This document shows, piece after piece, positions 25,692-33,695 of a stretch of 64,000 nucleotides of DNA. The stretch is from positions 1 to 64,000 of the forward strand of contig NZ_ML133521.1 in assembly GCF_003985145.1 (NCBI RefSeq), written 5' to 3'. This DNA is from Rhizobium anhuiense. GTDB taxonomy: Bacteria; Pseudomonadota; Alphaproteobacteria; Rhizobiales; Rhizobiaceae. The notes under the pieces were generated by a model, which was not told where the DNA came from, did no database searches, and was given only the letters and a program-made list of their open reading frames with translations. Numbering within the stretch: the stretch's first letter is position 1; each line of letters starts with the position of its first letter. Both the position numbers and the translations under genes were made by a program.

Positions 25692-26626
25692 ACTGGAAGC
25701 TCATTGCGGCCGTCATCGTCGGGCTCATCACCGGCGTTCTGCTTTACTTCTGGACCGAGAGCGTCAAGAACGAGCAGGTGGCCTATGCCTTCATGCGGCT
25801 CCAGCCAGACCGGAAGGTGACGCGAGGCCAGGCGATCACGCCCGATATGCTCGCCGAACCGGTGATGCTGCCGGAAAGTTTCGGGGCGCTTGCCAAACTC
25901 GCGGTTCCCGCTGCCAGCGCCTACCAGGAATGGCTGAAGGACAGGACGGCTGCGAGCGACATTCCGGCCGGCTCGGTGCTGCTCTTCCAGTATTTCGACG
26001 ATACCGATGGCGGGCGCCTGACGACGATGATTGCGCCCGGCAAGCGGGCGCTGACCCTTCCCGTCAACGCTGCCGCGGCCGTCGGCCATTTCGTCGAGCC
26101 GGGCAGCTATGTCGATATCCTCGGCACGGTCGACGAACCGGTCGAGCCGGTGGCGCCCGCCGCCGCGACCCAGCCCGGAACACCTGGCCAGACGCCTGCC
26201 GTTCCGGGCCAGCAGCCTGCCGCGACTGGGCAACCGCCGGCTCCGGCCCAGCCGCCGTCGCCGGTCGAGCAGATGCTGAAGAACTACCTCACCCAGTATC
26301 CGGGCGCCGACGAGAACGATGTCAACGCCTACCGGAAGCAGGCGCAGGATTACAAGCTCGGCATCAGCTCACGCACCCGCGTCGTCACCCGCACCTTCCT
26401 GCAGAACGTCAAGGTTCTGGCCGTCGGTGCGGCGACGACCCCGGAGGGTGCGGTGACCAAGGCCAACAGCACTTACAACAATGTGACCGTCGAAGTGACG
26501 CCGTCGGAAGCCGAGATGCTGATCTTCGCCATGGGCCAGTCGAACGGCAGCCTCAATCTCGTGCTGCGCAATCCGACCGACAATACCGTCGAGGACCTGC
26601 CGAGCATCAACTGGACGCGCATGTGA
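25688..26626 (+). CDS. cpaB: CpaB/RcpC pilus assembly protein
   Basis: 312 residues. An N-terminal membrane anchor (LIAAVIVGLITGVLLYFW) is followed by an SAF domain (RKVTRGQAITPDMLAEPVML, then DIPAGSVLLFQYF) and the CpaB core TLPVNAAAAVGHFVEPGSYV. A Pro/Ala/Gln-rich linker (about 155-198) is inserted before VVTRTFLQNVKVLAVG, and TVEVTPSEAEMLIFAM closes the domain. RcpC/CpaB is the periplasmic partner of the secretin in other Tad systems; here no secretin gene is nearby. Confidence 0.88.
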   Translation: MNWKLIAAVIVGLITGVLLYFWTESVKNEQVAYAFMRLQPDRKVTRGQAITPDMLAEPVMLPESFGALAKLAVPAASAYQEWLKDRTAASDIPAGSVLLFQYFDDTDGGRLTTMIAPGKRALTLPVNAAAAVGHFVEPGSYVDILGTVDEPVEPVAPAAATQPGTPGQTPAVPGQQPAATGQPPAPAQPPSPVEQMLKNYLTQYPGADENDVNAYRKQAQDYKLGISSRTRVVTRTFLQNVKVLAVGAATTPEGAVTKANSTYNNVTVEVTPSEAEMLIFAMGQSNGSLNLVLRNPTDNTVEDLPSINWTRM

Positions 26627-26646
26627 CCGTCGCGGGGGAATGAGCC

Positions 26647-28545
26647 ATGCTGTTGAAAATTTCCTATGAGGACGGCAGCGGTCGGGAGGTGATCCCGCTC
26701 TCGGCGAATGAGACCTATTTTGTCGGCGAAAGCAGCACGCTGACGCTGCCGGCCGGTGCGGGCGTCGTGCGGTTGCGCGGCAGCCATGTCTCCTCGCCGC
26801 AATTCGTGCTGCGGAAATCGGGCCAGGGCTGGTCGGTGCAGCATCATGGGCGCAACCCGACGCGCGTCGACGACCAGCCGCTTCGGGCCGGCACGCCGGT
26901 CGCGGTCTCGGCCGGCATGTCGATCTGGGTGCCGAACGTCACGATCGAACTCGTCGAGCCGGTGGCAGCGCCTGAGGCGGTCACGCAGTTTCCGGACCAG
27001 GAACGGGTGCTGGCGCTGCAGATGGAGATACATGAGCGACTGCTAAAAGACACGCAGTATGACCGGCTGGTGAAATCTTCCGATTTCGGCCGCGAGGAGA
27101 CGCGCGGCCGCATCCGCGAGCGTCTCGACATGTTCATCAAGGAGGCGCTCGACAGCGCGCCGCAGGATCTTGTCATCCTCGTCATCAAGAACGCCGTCTA
27201 TCGATGGCTGGCAAAACGCATCGCCCGGACCGGCCGGCGCGACGCCTCGTCGAATGCCGCAAGCCTGGCGCGCGAGGAACAGGACAACCGCCGCCTGTTC
27301 GACGTCGGCAAGGCGCTGATCTCGGCGCTGCAGCTGAAGCTGAACTTCGAATCCACCCGCGCGGACTTCGCCCAGCTCGATACCCGTTTCAGCGCCGCCT
27401 TCCAGGCCCGGCAGGCGCTTTTCAATGCCGGCGACCGCTACGAGATCGCCCATATGCACCTGCGCTCCAATATCGAGGAGCTGATGTATCGCTGGGGGAC
27501 GATCTCGGAGCTGATGGATCTCGACGTCATCTCGGAAATCATGGTGACGCGCTACGACGAGATCTATGTCGAAAAATTCGGCCTGCTGGAGCGCTACCCC
27601 TTCGCCTTTGCCAATGAGCGGCAGCTGATGAAGGTGATCGAGCGCATCGCCGTCGATTCCAACCGCTCGATCAACGAGAGCGAGGCGATGGCCGACTTCC
27701 GCATGCCGGACGGTTCGCGCGTCAACGCCGTCATTCCGCCGCTTGCGGTCAAGGGCGCCTGCCTGACCATCCGCAAATTCGGCGGCAAGTCGCGGCTCGA
27801 CATTAGCAAGCTGGTCACGGCAGGTGCGCTCAGCGAGCCGATGCGCGCCTTCCTCGAGGCGGCCGTCCGCGCCCGCAAGAACATCGTCGTCTCGGGCGGC
27901 ACCGGCTCCGGCAAGACGACGCTGTTGAACAGCCTGTCGCAGTTCATCCCGGTCGGCGAGCGCGTCGTGGCGGTCGAGGACACGTCGGAACTGCAGCTCG
28001 ACGGCATCCATGTCGTTTACCTGCAATCGCGGCCGAAGACGGCGGAATCCGAGACCAGCGTCACCATCCGCGACCTGGTGCGCAACGCGCTGCGCATGCG
28101 GCCCGACCGCATCATCGTCGGCGAGTGCCGCGGTGCCGAGGCAATCGACATGCTGCAGGCGATGAACACCGGCCATGCCGGCTCGATGACGACGGCGCAT
28201 GCCAATACGCCGCAGGACATGATGACCCGCCTGGAGGTGATGGTGCTGCAGGGCCAGAGCTCGCTGCCTGTCATGGCGATCCGCCAGCAGATCGTCGCCG
28301 CCGTCGAACTCGTCGTGCAGCTCAACCGTCTGGAGAGCGGCCGGCGCGCCGTCACCGAGATATCCGAGGTGATCGGCATCGATCCGGATACCGGCCTTGT
28401 CATCGTCGAGCCGATCTTCCATCTCGTCGGCCGCGCCGGCGGCCAGGCAGTGCATGCCTTCACCGGTTACCTGCCGAGCTTCGTCGCCGAGCTCGTCGAG
28501 TTCAACGACGACGGCGAAATCGAAAAATTGGACATGTTCGTTTGA
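26647..28545 (+). CDS. CpaF/TadA-type ATPase with N-terminal FHA-like domain (copy 2)
   Basis: 632 residues, about 250 longer than copy 1. The C-terminal ATPase has Walker A SGGTGSGKTTLL near 416-427, Walker B RPDRIIVGECRGAEAIDML and TTAHANTP. The first 105 residues are beta-rich with FHA-like landmarks (YFVGESSTLTL, RGSHVSSPQFVL, HGRNPTRVDDQ), comparable to the FHA in the last gene of the operon; the consensus Gly-Arg is replaced by Gly-Glu, so phosphothreonine binding is uncertain. A helical linker joins the two parts. It is the operon's own assembly ATPase. Confidence 0.85.
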   Translation: MLLKISYEDGSGREVIPLSANETYFVGESSTLTLPAGAGVVRLRGSHVSSPQFVLRKSGQGWSVQHHGRNPTRVDDQPLRAGTPVAVSAGMSIWVPNVTIELVEPVAAPEAVTQFPDQERVLALQMEIHERLLKDTQYDRLVKSSDFGREETRGRIRERLDMFIKEALDSAPQDLVILVIKNAVYRWLAKRIARTGRRDASSNAASLAREEQDNRRLFDVGKALISALQLKLNFESTRADFAQLDTRFSAAFQARQALFNAGDRYEIAHMHLRSNIEELMYRWGTISELMDLDVISEIMVTRYDEIYVEKFGLLERYPFAFANERQLMKVIERIAVDSNRSINESEAMADFRMPDGSRVNAVIPPLAVKGACLTIRKFGGKSRLDISKLVTAGALSEPMRAFLEAAVRARKNIVVSGGTGSGKTTLLNSLSQFIPVGERVVAVEDTSELQLDGIHVVYLQSRPKTAESETSVTIRDLVRNALRMRPDRIIVGECRGAEAIDMLQAMNTGHAGSMTTAHANTPQDMMTRLEVMVLQGQSSLPVMAIRQQIVAAVELVVQLNRLESGRRAVTEISEVIGIDPDTGLVIVEPIFHLVGRAGGQAVHAFTGYLPSFVAELVEFNDDGEIEKLDMFV

Positions 28546-28555
28546 GGGGGAAACC

Positions 28556-29419
28556 ATGAATATCAGCATTCTGCAGATCTTTACGGTCGCCCTCGGCGCG
28601 GTGACGGCGGGACTGCTCGTCTGGGGCGCGCCGGTGCGCTGGCCGGCGCCGCTGTTGCGCGCCACCGAACGCGACATCGCGCTCGCCAGCGAGGCGGCCC
28701 AGGTCTTCGGGCGCGATGCCGTTCCGCCCTATACGATGATCCTCGCCTACGGCATCACCGCGATCTTCGTCTTCGTGGTGGTCTCGCTGATCTTCGGGCC
28801 GATCGCCGGCATCGTCATCGCCATCCCGGTCGCCTTCTTCCTGCCGAAAGCGATCATCCGCTATTTCCTGCAGCGCCGCTGGCTGCAGATCGAATCGCAG
28901 CTTCCCTATGCCGTCGACCAGATCGTCTCGGCGGTGCGCACCGGCAAGCCGCTTGCCATTGCCGTCAATGCGGTGGCCGATACCGGCCAGATGCCGGCCT
29001 CACGCGAATTCGAGCGCATCGCCCGCGAACAGAAGCTTGGCATCGGCCTGGTCGAGGCGCTCGACCGCCACGGCCGCAACGTGCCGAGCCTGCATTTCAA
29101 GATGGTCGATGCGGCCCTCGGCCTCTTTGCCCGCCAGGGCGGCGACATTTCCGAGCCGCTGACGGAAATGTCGAAATCCTTCAAGGAAATCTGGAAGCTC
29201 GACCAGAAGATCACGACTTCGTCGTCGCAGGCTCGCATGAACTTCCGCGTCGTCAACGGCGGCGCGCTGTTCATGATCCTGATGATCTTCTTCGGCCAGC
29301 CGGAACTGATCGACAAGGTGTTCGGCAATGCCATCGGCATCGTCATCGCGATCGTCGGCGCCATTCTCTACGCCACCGGTTTCTTCTGGATGCGCTCGAT
29401 GATGAAGGTGTCGGTATGA
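28556..29419 (+). CDS. tadB: TadB inner-membrane platform protein
   Basis: 287 residues of the T2SSF/GspF-like platform family. Hydrophobic segments lie at about 10-25, 65-100 and 235-280, and the cytoplasmic domain in the middle has QLPYAVDQIVSAVRTGKPL and FKEIWKLDQKI, typical of TadB. Start ATG 28556, behind GAGGGGG, is preferred over earlier in-frame codons inside the ATPase gene. It overlaps tadC by 4 bp. Confidence 0.9.
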   Translation: MNISILQIFTVALGAVTAGLLVWGAPVRWPAPLLRATERDIALASEAAQVFGRDAVPPYTMILAYGITAIFVFVVVSLIFGPIAGIVIAIPVAFFLPKAIIRYFLQRRWLQIESQLPYAVDQIVSAVRTGKPLAIAVNAVADTGQMPASREFERIAREQKLGIGLVEALDRHGRNVPSLHFKMVDAALGLFARQGGDISEPLTEMSKSFKEIWKLDQKITTSSSQARMNFRVVNGGALFMILMIFFGQPELIDKVFGNAIGIVIAIVGAILYATGFFWMRSMMKVSV

Positions 29420-30321
29420 TGTCTCACATACCCCTCGCCCCGATCGCCGTCGTCTTTGCCGGCATCACCGCCGCCCTCTTCGTTTGGTGGATCGGCGATC
29501 TGCTCGGCAGCATCCAGGTGGTGCGCCGGTCCGCGGGCGGCGATGGTCCGCCGCCGAATATCGTCGACAGCATCGGCATGCGCACGCCAGTCGAATTCGT
29601 GCTGACCCATTTCGAGCCGCTGCTGGCCGATTACGGCGCTCAGCTCGAGCAGAAGCTGATCTATGGCGGCCGGCCCTTCGGCGGCGTGACGGGGCGGGAA
29701 TATATCGCCCTTCTCGTGGTTCTCAGTCTCTTCGGCTTCGTCCTGCTCGGCGTGCTGTTCGGCATTGCCAGCGGCAGCGTGATCGGCGGGCTGGTGGCCG
29801 GGCTGATCCTCGGCCTGATCCCCGCCATCTATTTCTGGGTCGTCGCCGACGACAAGATGCAGGACCGCAAGGAGCGCATCTCACGCGAATTTCCCTATTT
29901 TCTCGATCTCGTCGTCATGACGCAGCAGGCGCAGGCGACGCTGCCGGAAAGCCTGAGGCTTTATGCCGAGGCCGCACCCGGCACCGTCATGAGCGAGGAG
30001 ATCGAACAGACGCTGAAGGACGTCGCGCTCGGCACCGGCATGGTCGAGGCCCTGCAGCGGCTGGAGCGCCGCATGACCGCCGAGGAGGTCGTGCGCGTCA
30101 TCCGTGCGGTGATTCAGGGCGAAGTCGAGGGCAGCAACCGCGTCGAGCTGCTGCGCGAACATGCGCGCGACCTGCGCTTCCGCCGCTGGGAAAAGGCCGA
30201 CAGGGCCAGTGAAAAGCTGAAGGCCAAGATCGTCATGCCGGCGATGATGATCGTCGTGTCGATCCTTCTTCTGGTGCTGGCGCCGGCAATCGTCGAGATG
30301 ATGTCGAGTGGGATGTTCTGA
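29416..30321 (+). CDS. tadC: TadC inner-membrane platform protein
   Basis: 301 residues, a second GspF-like platform protein: SREFPYFLDLVVMTQQAQAT near 156-175, VIQGEVEGSNRVELLREHA and a C-terminal pair of hydrophobic segments (MPAMMIVVSILLLVLAPAIV). TadB and TadC together form the membrane base on which the ATPase works. Coupled to tadB by ATGA overlap. Confidence 0.9.
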   Translation: MMSHIPLAPIAVVFAGITAALFVWWIGDLLGSIQVVRRSAGGDGPPPNIVDSIGMRTPVEFVLTHFEPLLADYGAQLEQKLIYGGRPFGGVTGREYIALLVVLSLFGFVLLGVLFGIASGSVIGGLVAGLILGLIPAIYFWVVADDKMQDRKERISREFPYFLDLVVMTQQAQATLPESLRLYAEAAPGTVMSEEIEQTLKDVALGTGMVEALQRLERRMTAEEVVRVIRAVIQGEVEGSNRVELLREHARDLRFRRWEKADRASEKLKAKIVMPAMMIVVSILLLVLAPAIVEMMSSGMF

Positions 30322-30323
30322 TC

Positions 30324-31199
30324 ATGGCCTTTTCCTTCTTTCGCGGAAACAAACCAAGCCTGCTGCAGACCGGGCCCGGCGGCCAGAGCCGCAGCCATGT
30401 GCTCGACCGGCCGGAAATGTCGATCGGCCGGGCTTCCAACGCCGATATCGTCGTCGACGATCCGTTCCTGGCGCCGATCCATGCGCGCATCGAGCGCCAG
30501 AGCGACGGCGGCTTCATCATTCGCCGCATGGGGCTGAACCCGATCATGCTGCGCGGCGAAGCGCTGCTGCAGACGGCCTCGCTGAAAGCTGGCGACAGCT
30601 TCCGTCTCGGCAAGGACGTCGAATTCCAGTTCGTCGTCAAAGCCGCCGCCAAGGAGGCGCCGAAGAAGGAGGCCTCCAAGGCCGGTGACGACAAGCCGAA
30701 GAAATCGCTGCTCAAGCAGCCGGCCTTCCTCGCCGGCATGGGGGTCGCCTATCTCGCCATCGTCGGCATCATCGGCTACGTCATCCTGTCCGACAGCGGC
30801 AGCGCGGACGGCGGCCCGACGGCGGAACGCATCAACGCGGAAGCCGCCCGCATCCCCACATGCATCAAGAATGCCCGGCGCATGCGCCAGGTTTCCGAGC
30901 AAAGCTTCAACGGCGCCGTCGGCGGCCGCGTCGGCAGGGATGGCGACGCAACCTATGCCGCCCTTTCGCTGAGCGCCGAACCATCCGACGATGCGGCGCT
31001 GGCAAAGGCCGCCGAACCGATCGTCGAGGCTTACAAGCGCACAGCGCTCGCAGCCCTTGCCTCGGAAACCCGCGGCAACAATACGCTGGCGCAGAGCCTC
31101 TACCAGCAGACCTACGATCTCGTGCCCGACGTCAACTGCTCGGCTGCACGTTTCGCGCTGCAGCGCCGCGCCGCCACGAAGCCGGTCGCCCGCCGCTGA
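30324..31199 (+). CDS. Membrane-anchored FHA-domain protein of the Tad locus
   Basis: 291 residues. An FHA domain spans about 20-105 with SIGRASNADIVVDDPFLAPIH (Gly-Arg and the conserved Asp region present, then HARIERQSDGGFII). A Lys/Ala-rich linker leads to one membrane helix (AFLAGMGVAYLAIVGIIGYVI, about 134-154) and a C-terminal periplasmic region with Cys residues (IPTCIKNARRMRQ). FHA domains read phosphothreonine, so this protein may connect kinase signalling to the pilus machine. It starts 2 bp after tadC and ends the operon, converging on ridA. Confidence 0.82.
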   Translation: MAFSFFRGNKPSLLQTGPGGQSRSHVLDRPEMSIGRASNADIVVDDPFLAPIHARIERQSDGGFIIRRMGLNPIMLRGEALLQTASLKAGDSFRLGKDVEFQFVVKAAAKEAPKKEASKAGDDKPKKSLLKQPAFLAGMGVAYLAIVGIIGYVILSDSGSADGGPTAERINAEAARIPTCIKNARRMRQVSEQSFNGAVGGRVGRDGDATYAALSLSAEPSDDAALAKAAEPIVEAYKRTALAALASETRGNNTLAQSLYQQTYDLVPDVNCSAARFALQRRAATKPVARR

Positions 31200-31247
31200 C
31201 AGCGGTCCCGCAGCGCTGTTTGCTGACGTTCAAGCCGGGGGACGATA

Positions 31248-31646
31248 TCAAGGACTTGCCGGAATGCGGGCGATGACCTTGATCTCGAAATCGAAACCGG
31301 CGAGCCAGTTCACCCCGAGCGCCGTCCAATTCGGATAGGGTGGCTTGCTGAAGATCTCCTGCTTGACCGCCATGATCGTTCCGAACTGGTTTTCAGGGTC
31401 GGTGTGGAAGGTGGTGACGTCAACGATGTCATCCAGCGTGCAGCCGGCGGCGCTCAGCGTCGCCTTCAGGTTTTCAAAGGCGAGCCGCACCTGACGTTCG
31501 AAATCGGGTTCGGCTGTTCCATCCGAACGGCTGCCGACCTGCCCTGATACAAACAGCAGATCGCCGGACCGGATGGCGGCGGAATAGCCGTGCTCCTCAT
31601 ACAGAGCATGCCTGTCGGCAGGAAAGATTGCTTCGCGTTGGGTCAT
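31248..31646 (-). CDS. RidA/YjgF family protein
   Basis: 132 residues beginning MTQREAIFPADRHALYEEHG, with the RidA features GDLLFVSGQVGS and FENLKATLSAAGCTLDDIVDVTTFHT. The family removes reactive enamine/imine intermediates, but many members have other roles, and the terminal Arg motif typical of RidA is altered here (PYPNWTALGVNWLAGFDFEIKVIA). The start at ATG 31646 is preferred over the upstream in-frame start at 31670. It is divergent from the TetR gene, and the shared gap holds three operator copies, so it is a likely target. Confidence 0.85.
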   Translation of the reverse strand: MTQREAIFPADRHALYEEHGYSAAIRSGDLLFVSGQVGSRSDGTAEPDFERQVRLAFENLKATLSAAGCTLDDIVDVTTFHTDPENQFGTIMAVKQEIFSKPPYPNWTALGVNWLAGFDFEIKVIARIPASP

Positions 31647-31716
31647 TCTGATCTCTCTTGATGTTGGCAACGACCGGTGAGCGCGGGGAATGCTTCACAA
31701 GCGCGCTCTATTTGAT

Positions 31717-31780
31717 ATACGGTACGTATGTGAAATAACTGACATACGCATCGTATGTCAAGCCCATATACGCTTCGTAT
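31717..31780. promoter_or_regulatory. Three-copy operator ATACG-N3-CGTAT between ridA and tetR
   Basis: Three copies of the same 13-bp dyad occur at 31717-31729, 31744-31756 and 31768-31780 with spacers GTA, CAT and CTT. The middle copy extends to perfect 9-bp arms (TGACATACG and its complement, 31740-31760). Start-to-start distances are 27 and 24 bp. Position and symmetry point to binding by the TetR regulator encoded 17 bp downstream, controlling itself and ridA. Confidence 0.8.
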
Positions 31781-31797
31781 GTGAATTGAGGAATCGA

Positions 31798-32391
31798 ATG
31801 GCGAAGACACGCAGCGAAACGATGCAGGAAAATCGCGTCAAGCTAATCGCGGCGGCGCGAAAGGCTTTTGCCGAAAAGGGATACGCCGCAGCGTCGATGG
31901 ACGAGCTGACGGCTGACGCCGGCCTGACACGCGGCGCGCTTTACCACAACTTCGGAGACAAGCGCGGGCTTCTGGCGGCGGTTGTCGATCAGATCGACAC
32001 GGAGATGGCGGTGCGCGCTCAAGAGATTGGGGCGCGGGCAGGTGACGATTGGCAGGGCCTGCTCGCCGAGGGCGCGGCCTATATCGAAATGGCGCTCAAT
32101 CCGGAAGTCCAGCGCATCGTTCTGCTCGACGGACCCGCGGTGTTGGGAGATCCCTCGCAATGGCCCAGCCAGAACAACTGTCTACAGGTGACCAAGAGCA
32201 CGGTGGAGCGCCTGACCGCCCAAGGCATCCTTAAACCGCTCGACGCAGAGGCGGCGGCCCGATTGCTGAGCGGCGCGGCTCTCAATGCCGCTCTCTGGAT
32301 CGCCGCCAGCGAAAACCCGAAGACCGTGTTGCCGAAGGCGGTCGAGGCCTTTCATGCCTTGGCGGCAGGTCTGCTTTTGGAGCGTTTGTGA
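31798..32391 (+). CDS. TetR-family transcriptional regulator
   Basis: 197 residues beginning MAKTRSETMQENRVKLIAAA. The helix-turn-helix is at about 27-55 (MDELTADAGLTRGALYHNFG). The C-terminal ligand domain includes EVQRIVLLDGPAVLGDPSQW, found in many multidrug- or toxin-responsive TetR proteins. Start ATG 31798 (GAGGAA upstream) places the gene after the third operator; the open frame upstream would run through the operators. Its last 126 bp occur again at 36571-36696. Confidence 0.9.
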   Translation: MAKTRSETMQENRVKLIAAARKAFAEKGYAAASMDELTADAGLTRGALYHNFGDKRGLLAAVVDQIDTEMAVRAQEIGARAGDDWQGLLAEGAAYIEMALNPEVQRIVLLDGPAVLGDPSQWPSQNNCLQVTKSTVERLTAQGILKPLDAEAAARLLSGAALNAALWIAASENPKTVLPKAVEAFHALAAGLLLERL

Positions 32392-32448
32392 TCGTAGCGA
32401 GAGGCTCTCTCGCCAAACAGAAAGCCCATGGCATAGCGGACGCAAAAC

Positions 32449-33540
32449 TTATCGAGCGCGACGAGTCCGTGTCGCCATCGTTTTGTCAACGAGACGAGCG
32501 GTCACATAAGCGAAACATAGGACCGCGCTGAGAAATACTAAGAATGCGAGAGGGCCATTCAATCCAATCGACGCCGCAACCGGCTTGAAGACGCCGATCG
32601 CACCGCGGTGCAAGATGTAGACAGGATAGGAAATATAGCCAATCCACGTCGCCAATGTCTCGGCTTTTGCGGGCATCTCCAGAAAGAGGCCGAGCATCAC
32701 GATGAGCGGGGCCAAGGCCATCGCGAACATCAAGTCGTAGTAAGGCCGCAACACGACAGGAACCGGCGCCGCAATGCAAATCATCAGAAGAAGGCATGGC
32801 ACAATGGCGACCCAACCCTTCCTCCAGGCGGGCATGCCGCCGAAGAGGCGGCTTATCACCACCCCTGCCGTAAACGAAAACATCACCCTTGGCAGTCCAC
32901 CGACCGCTGAGGGCCACTCCCAGCCAATATTCAACATGCCGTATTTAAGGCCGACAAAAACCAAACATGCAGCCGAGACCAATGCAACTCCGCAGAGCGC
33001 GCGGATAGAGAGCCGAAAAAGCCACAGGGCGAAGACTATATTCACCAGCAGCTCCCAGAACATCGACCATGCCGGGCCGTTGATGGGGAACATTCCTTGC
33101 ATCGGGTTCGCTTGAAGGAAATACATCGGGCTCGGCAGAAAGAACGTGTTCGCAGTCGTCGACACCAGCAGGTCGATGACACTTTGATTTCTCAGCCCCC
33201 AGTTTGTTAACAGAATGATCTGTATCAGGCCGACCACAATTCCGATGAAATAGAGCGGATAAAGGCGCTTGATGCGGGCCGCCATAAACGACTGGAACAG
33301 CAGACCGCGCGAGAGCCGTTTGCTATAAATATCCGCGATAATAAATCCACTGAGAACGAAGAAAAAATCGACTGCCAGATAGGCTGAAGGCGCATAGCTT
33401 TCCCGGAAATGTGTAGCGACAACACAGATAGCGGCAAATCCTCGCATTGCATCGAGCGTATAGTAACGGCTGCGCTCGGCAATCGAGACTCCTACGTCGT
33501 CCGTCACCGATGGCGAATAACCGCGGTCGAGGCTAGTCAT
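32449..33540 (-). CDS. Membrane O-acyltransferase (acyltransferase 3 family)
   Basis: 363 residues from ATG 33540 with about ten membrane segments. The AT3 signatures are the N-terminal LDAMRGFAAICVVATHFRES (Arg and His of the active region) and VDFFFVLSGFIIADIYSKRL, then PAWSMFWELLVNIVFALWLF. Such enzymes add acetyl or similar groups to exported polysaccharides, as ExoZ does in Rhizobium. With the flippase and pyruvyl transferase next to it, it forms a surface-polysaccharide modification module. An upstream TTG (33609) could extend the N-terminus. Confidence 0.85.
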   Translation of the reverse strand: MTSLDRGYSPSVTDDVGVSIAERSRYYTLDAMRGFAAICVVATHFRESYAPSAYLAVDFFFVLSGFIIADIYSKRLSRGLLFQSFMAARIKRLYPLYFIGIVVGLIQIILLTNWGLRNQSVIDLLVSTTANTFFLPSPMYFLQANPMQGMFPINGPAWSMFWELLVNIVFALWLFRLSIRALCGVALVSAACLVFVGLKYGMLNIGWEWPSAVGGLPRVMFSFTAGVVISRLFGGMPAWRKGWVAIVPCLLLMICIAAPVPVVLRPYYDLMFAMALAPLIVMLGLFLEMPAKAETLATWIGYISYPVYILHRGAIGVFKPVAASIGLNGPLAFLVFLSAVLCFAYVTARLVDKTMATRTRRAR

Positions 33541-33695
33541 CTTATGAATTATCCTATTGCGCGTTGCGTCTGAGGGGCGTTCGGATGCGGTGGATGAGAA
33601 CGTCACCAAAGCGACGTTCTGATAATTTCAGATGACAGCTTGAGCACCAGATCCCTCAAATCGCGACACAGGTCTATGCGGGTATGGCCTGGAAA

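Noticed and set aside
27043..28677. 544-codon minus-strand frame opposite the FHA-like-CpaF gene
   Set aside because: Shadow of the ATPase gene; rich in His/Asp/Arg without family features.
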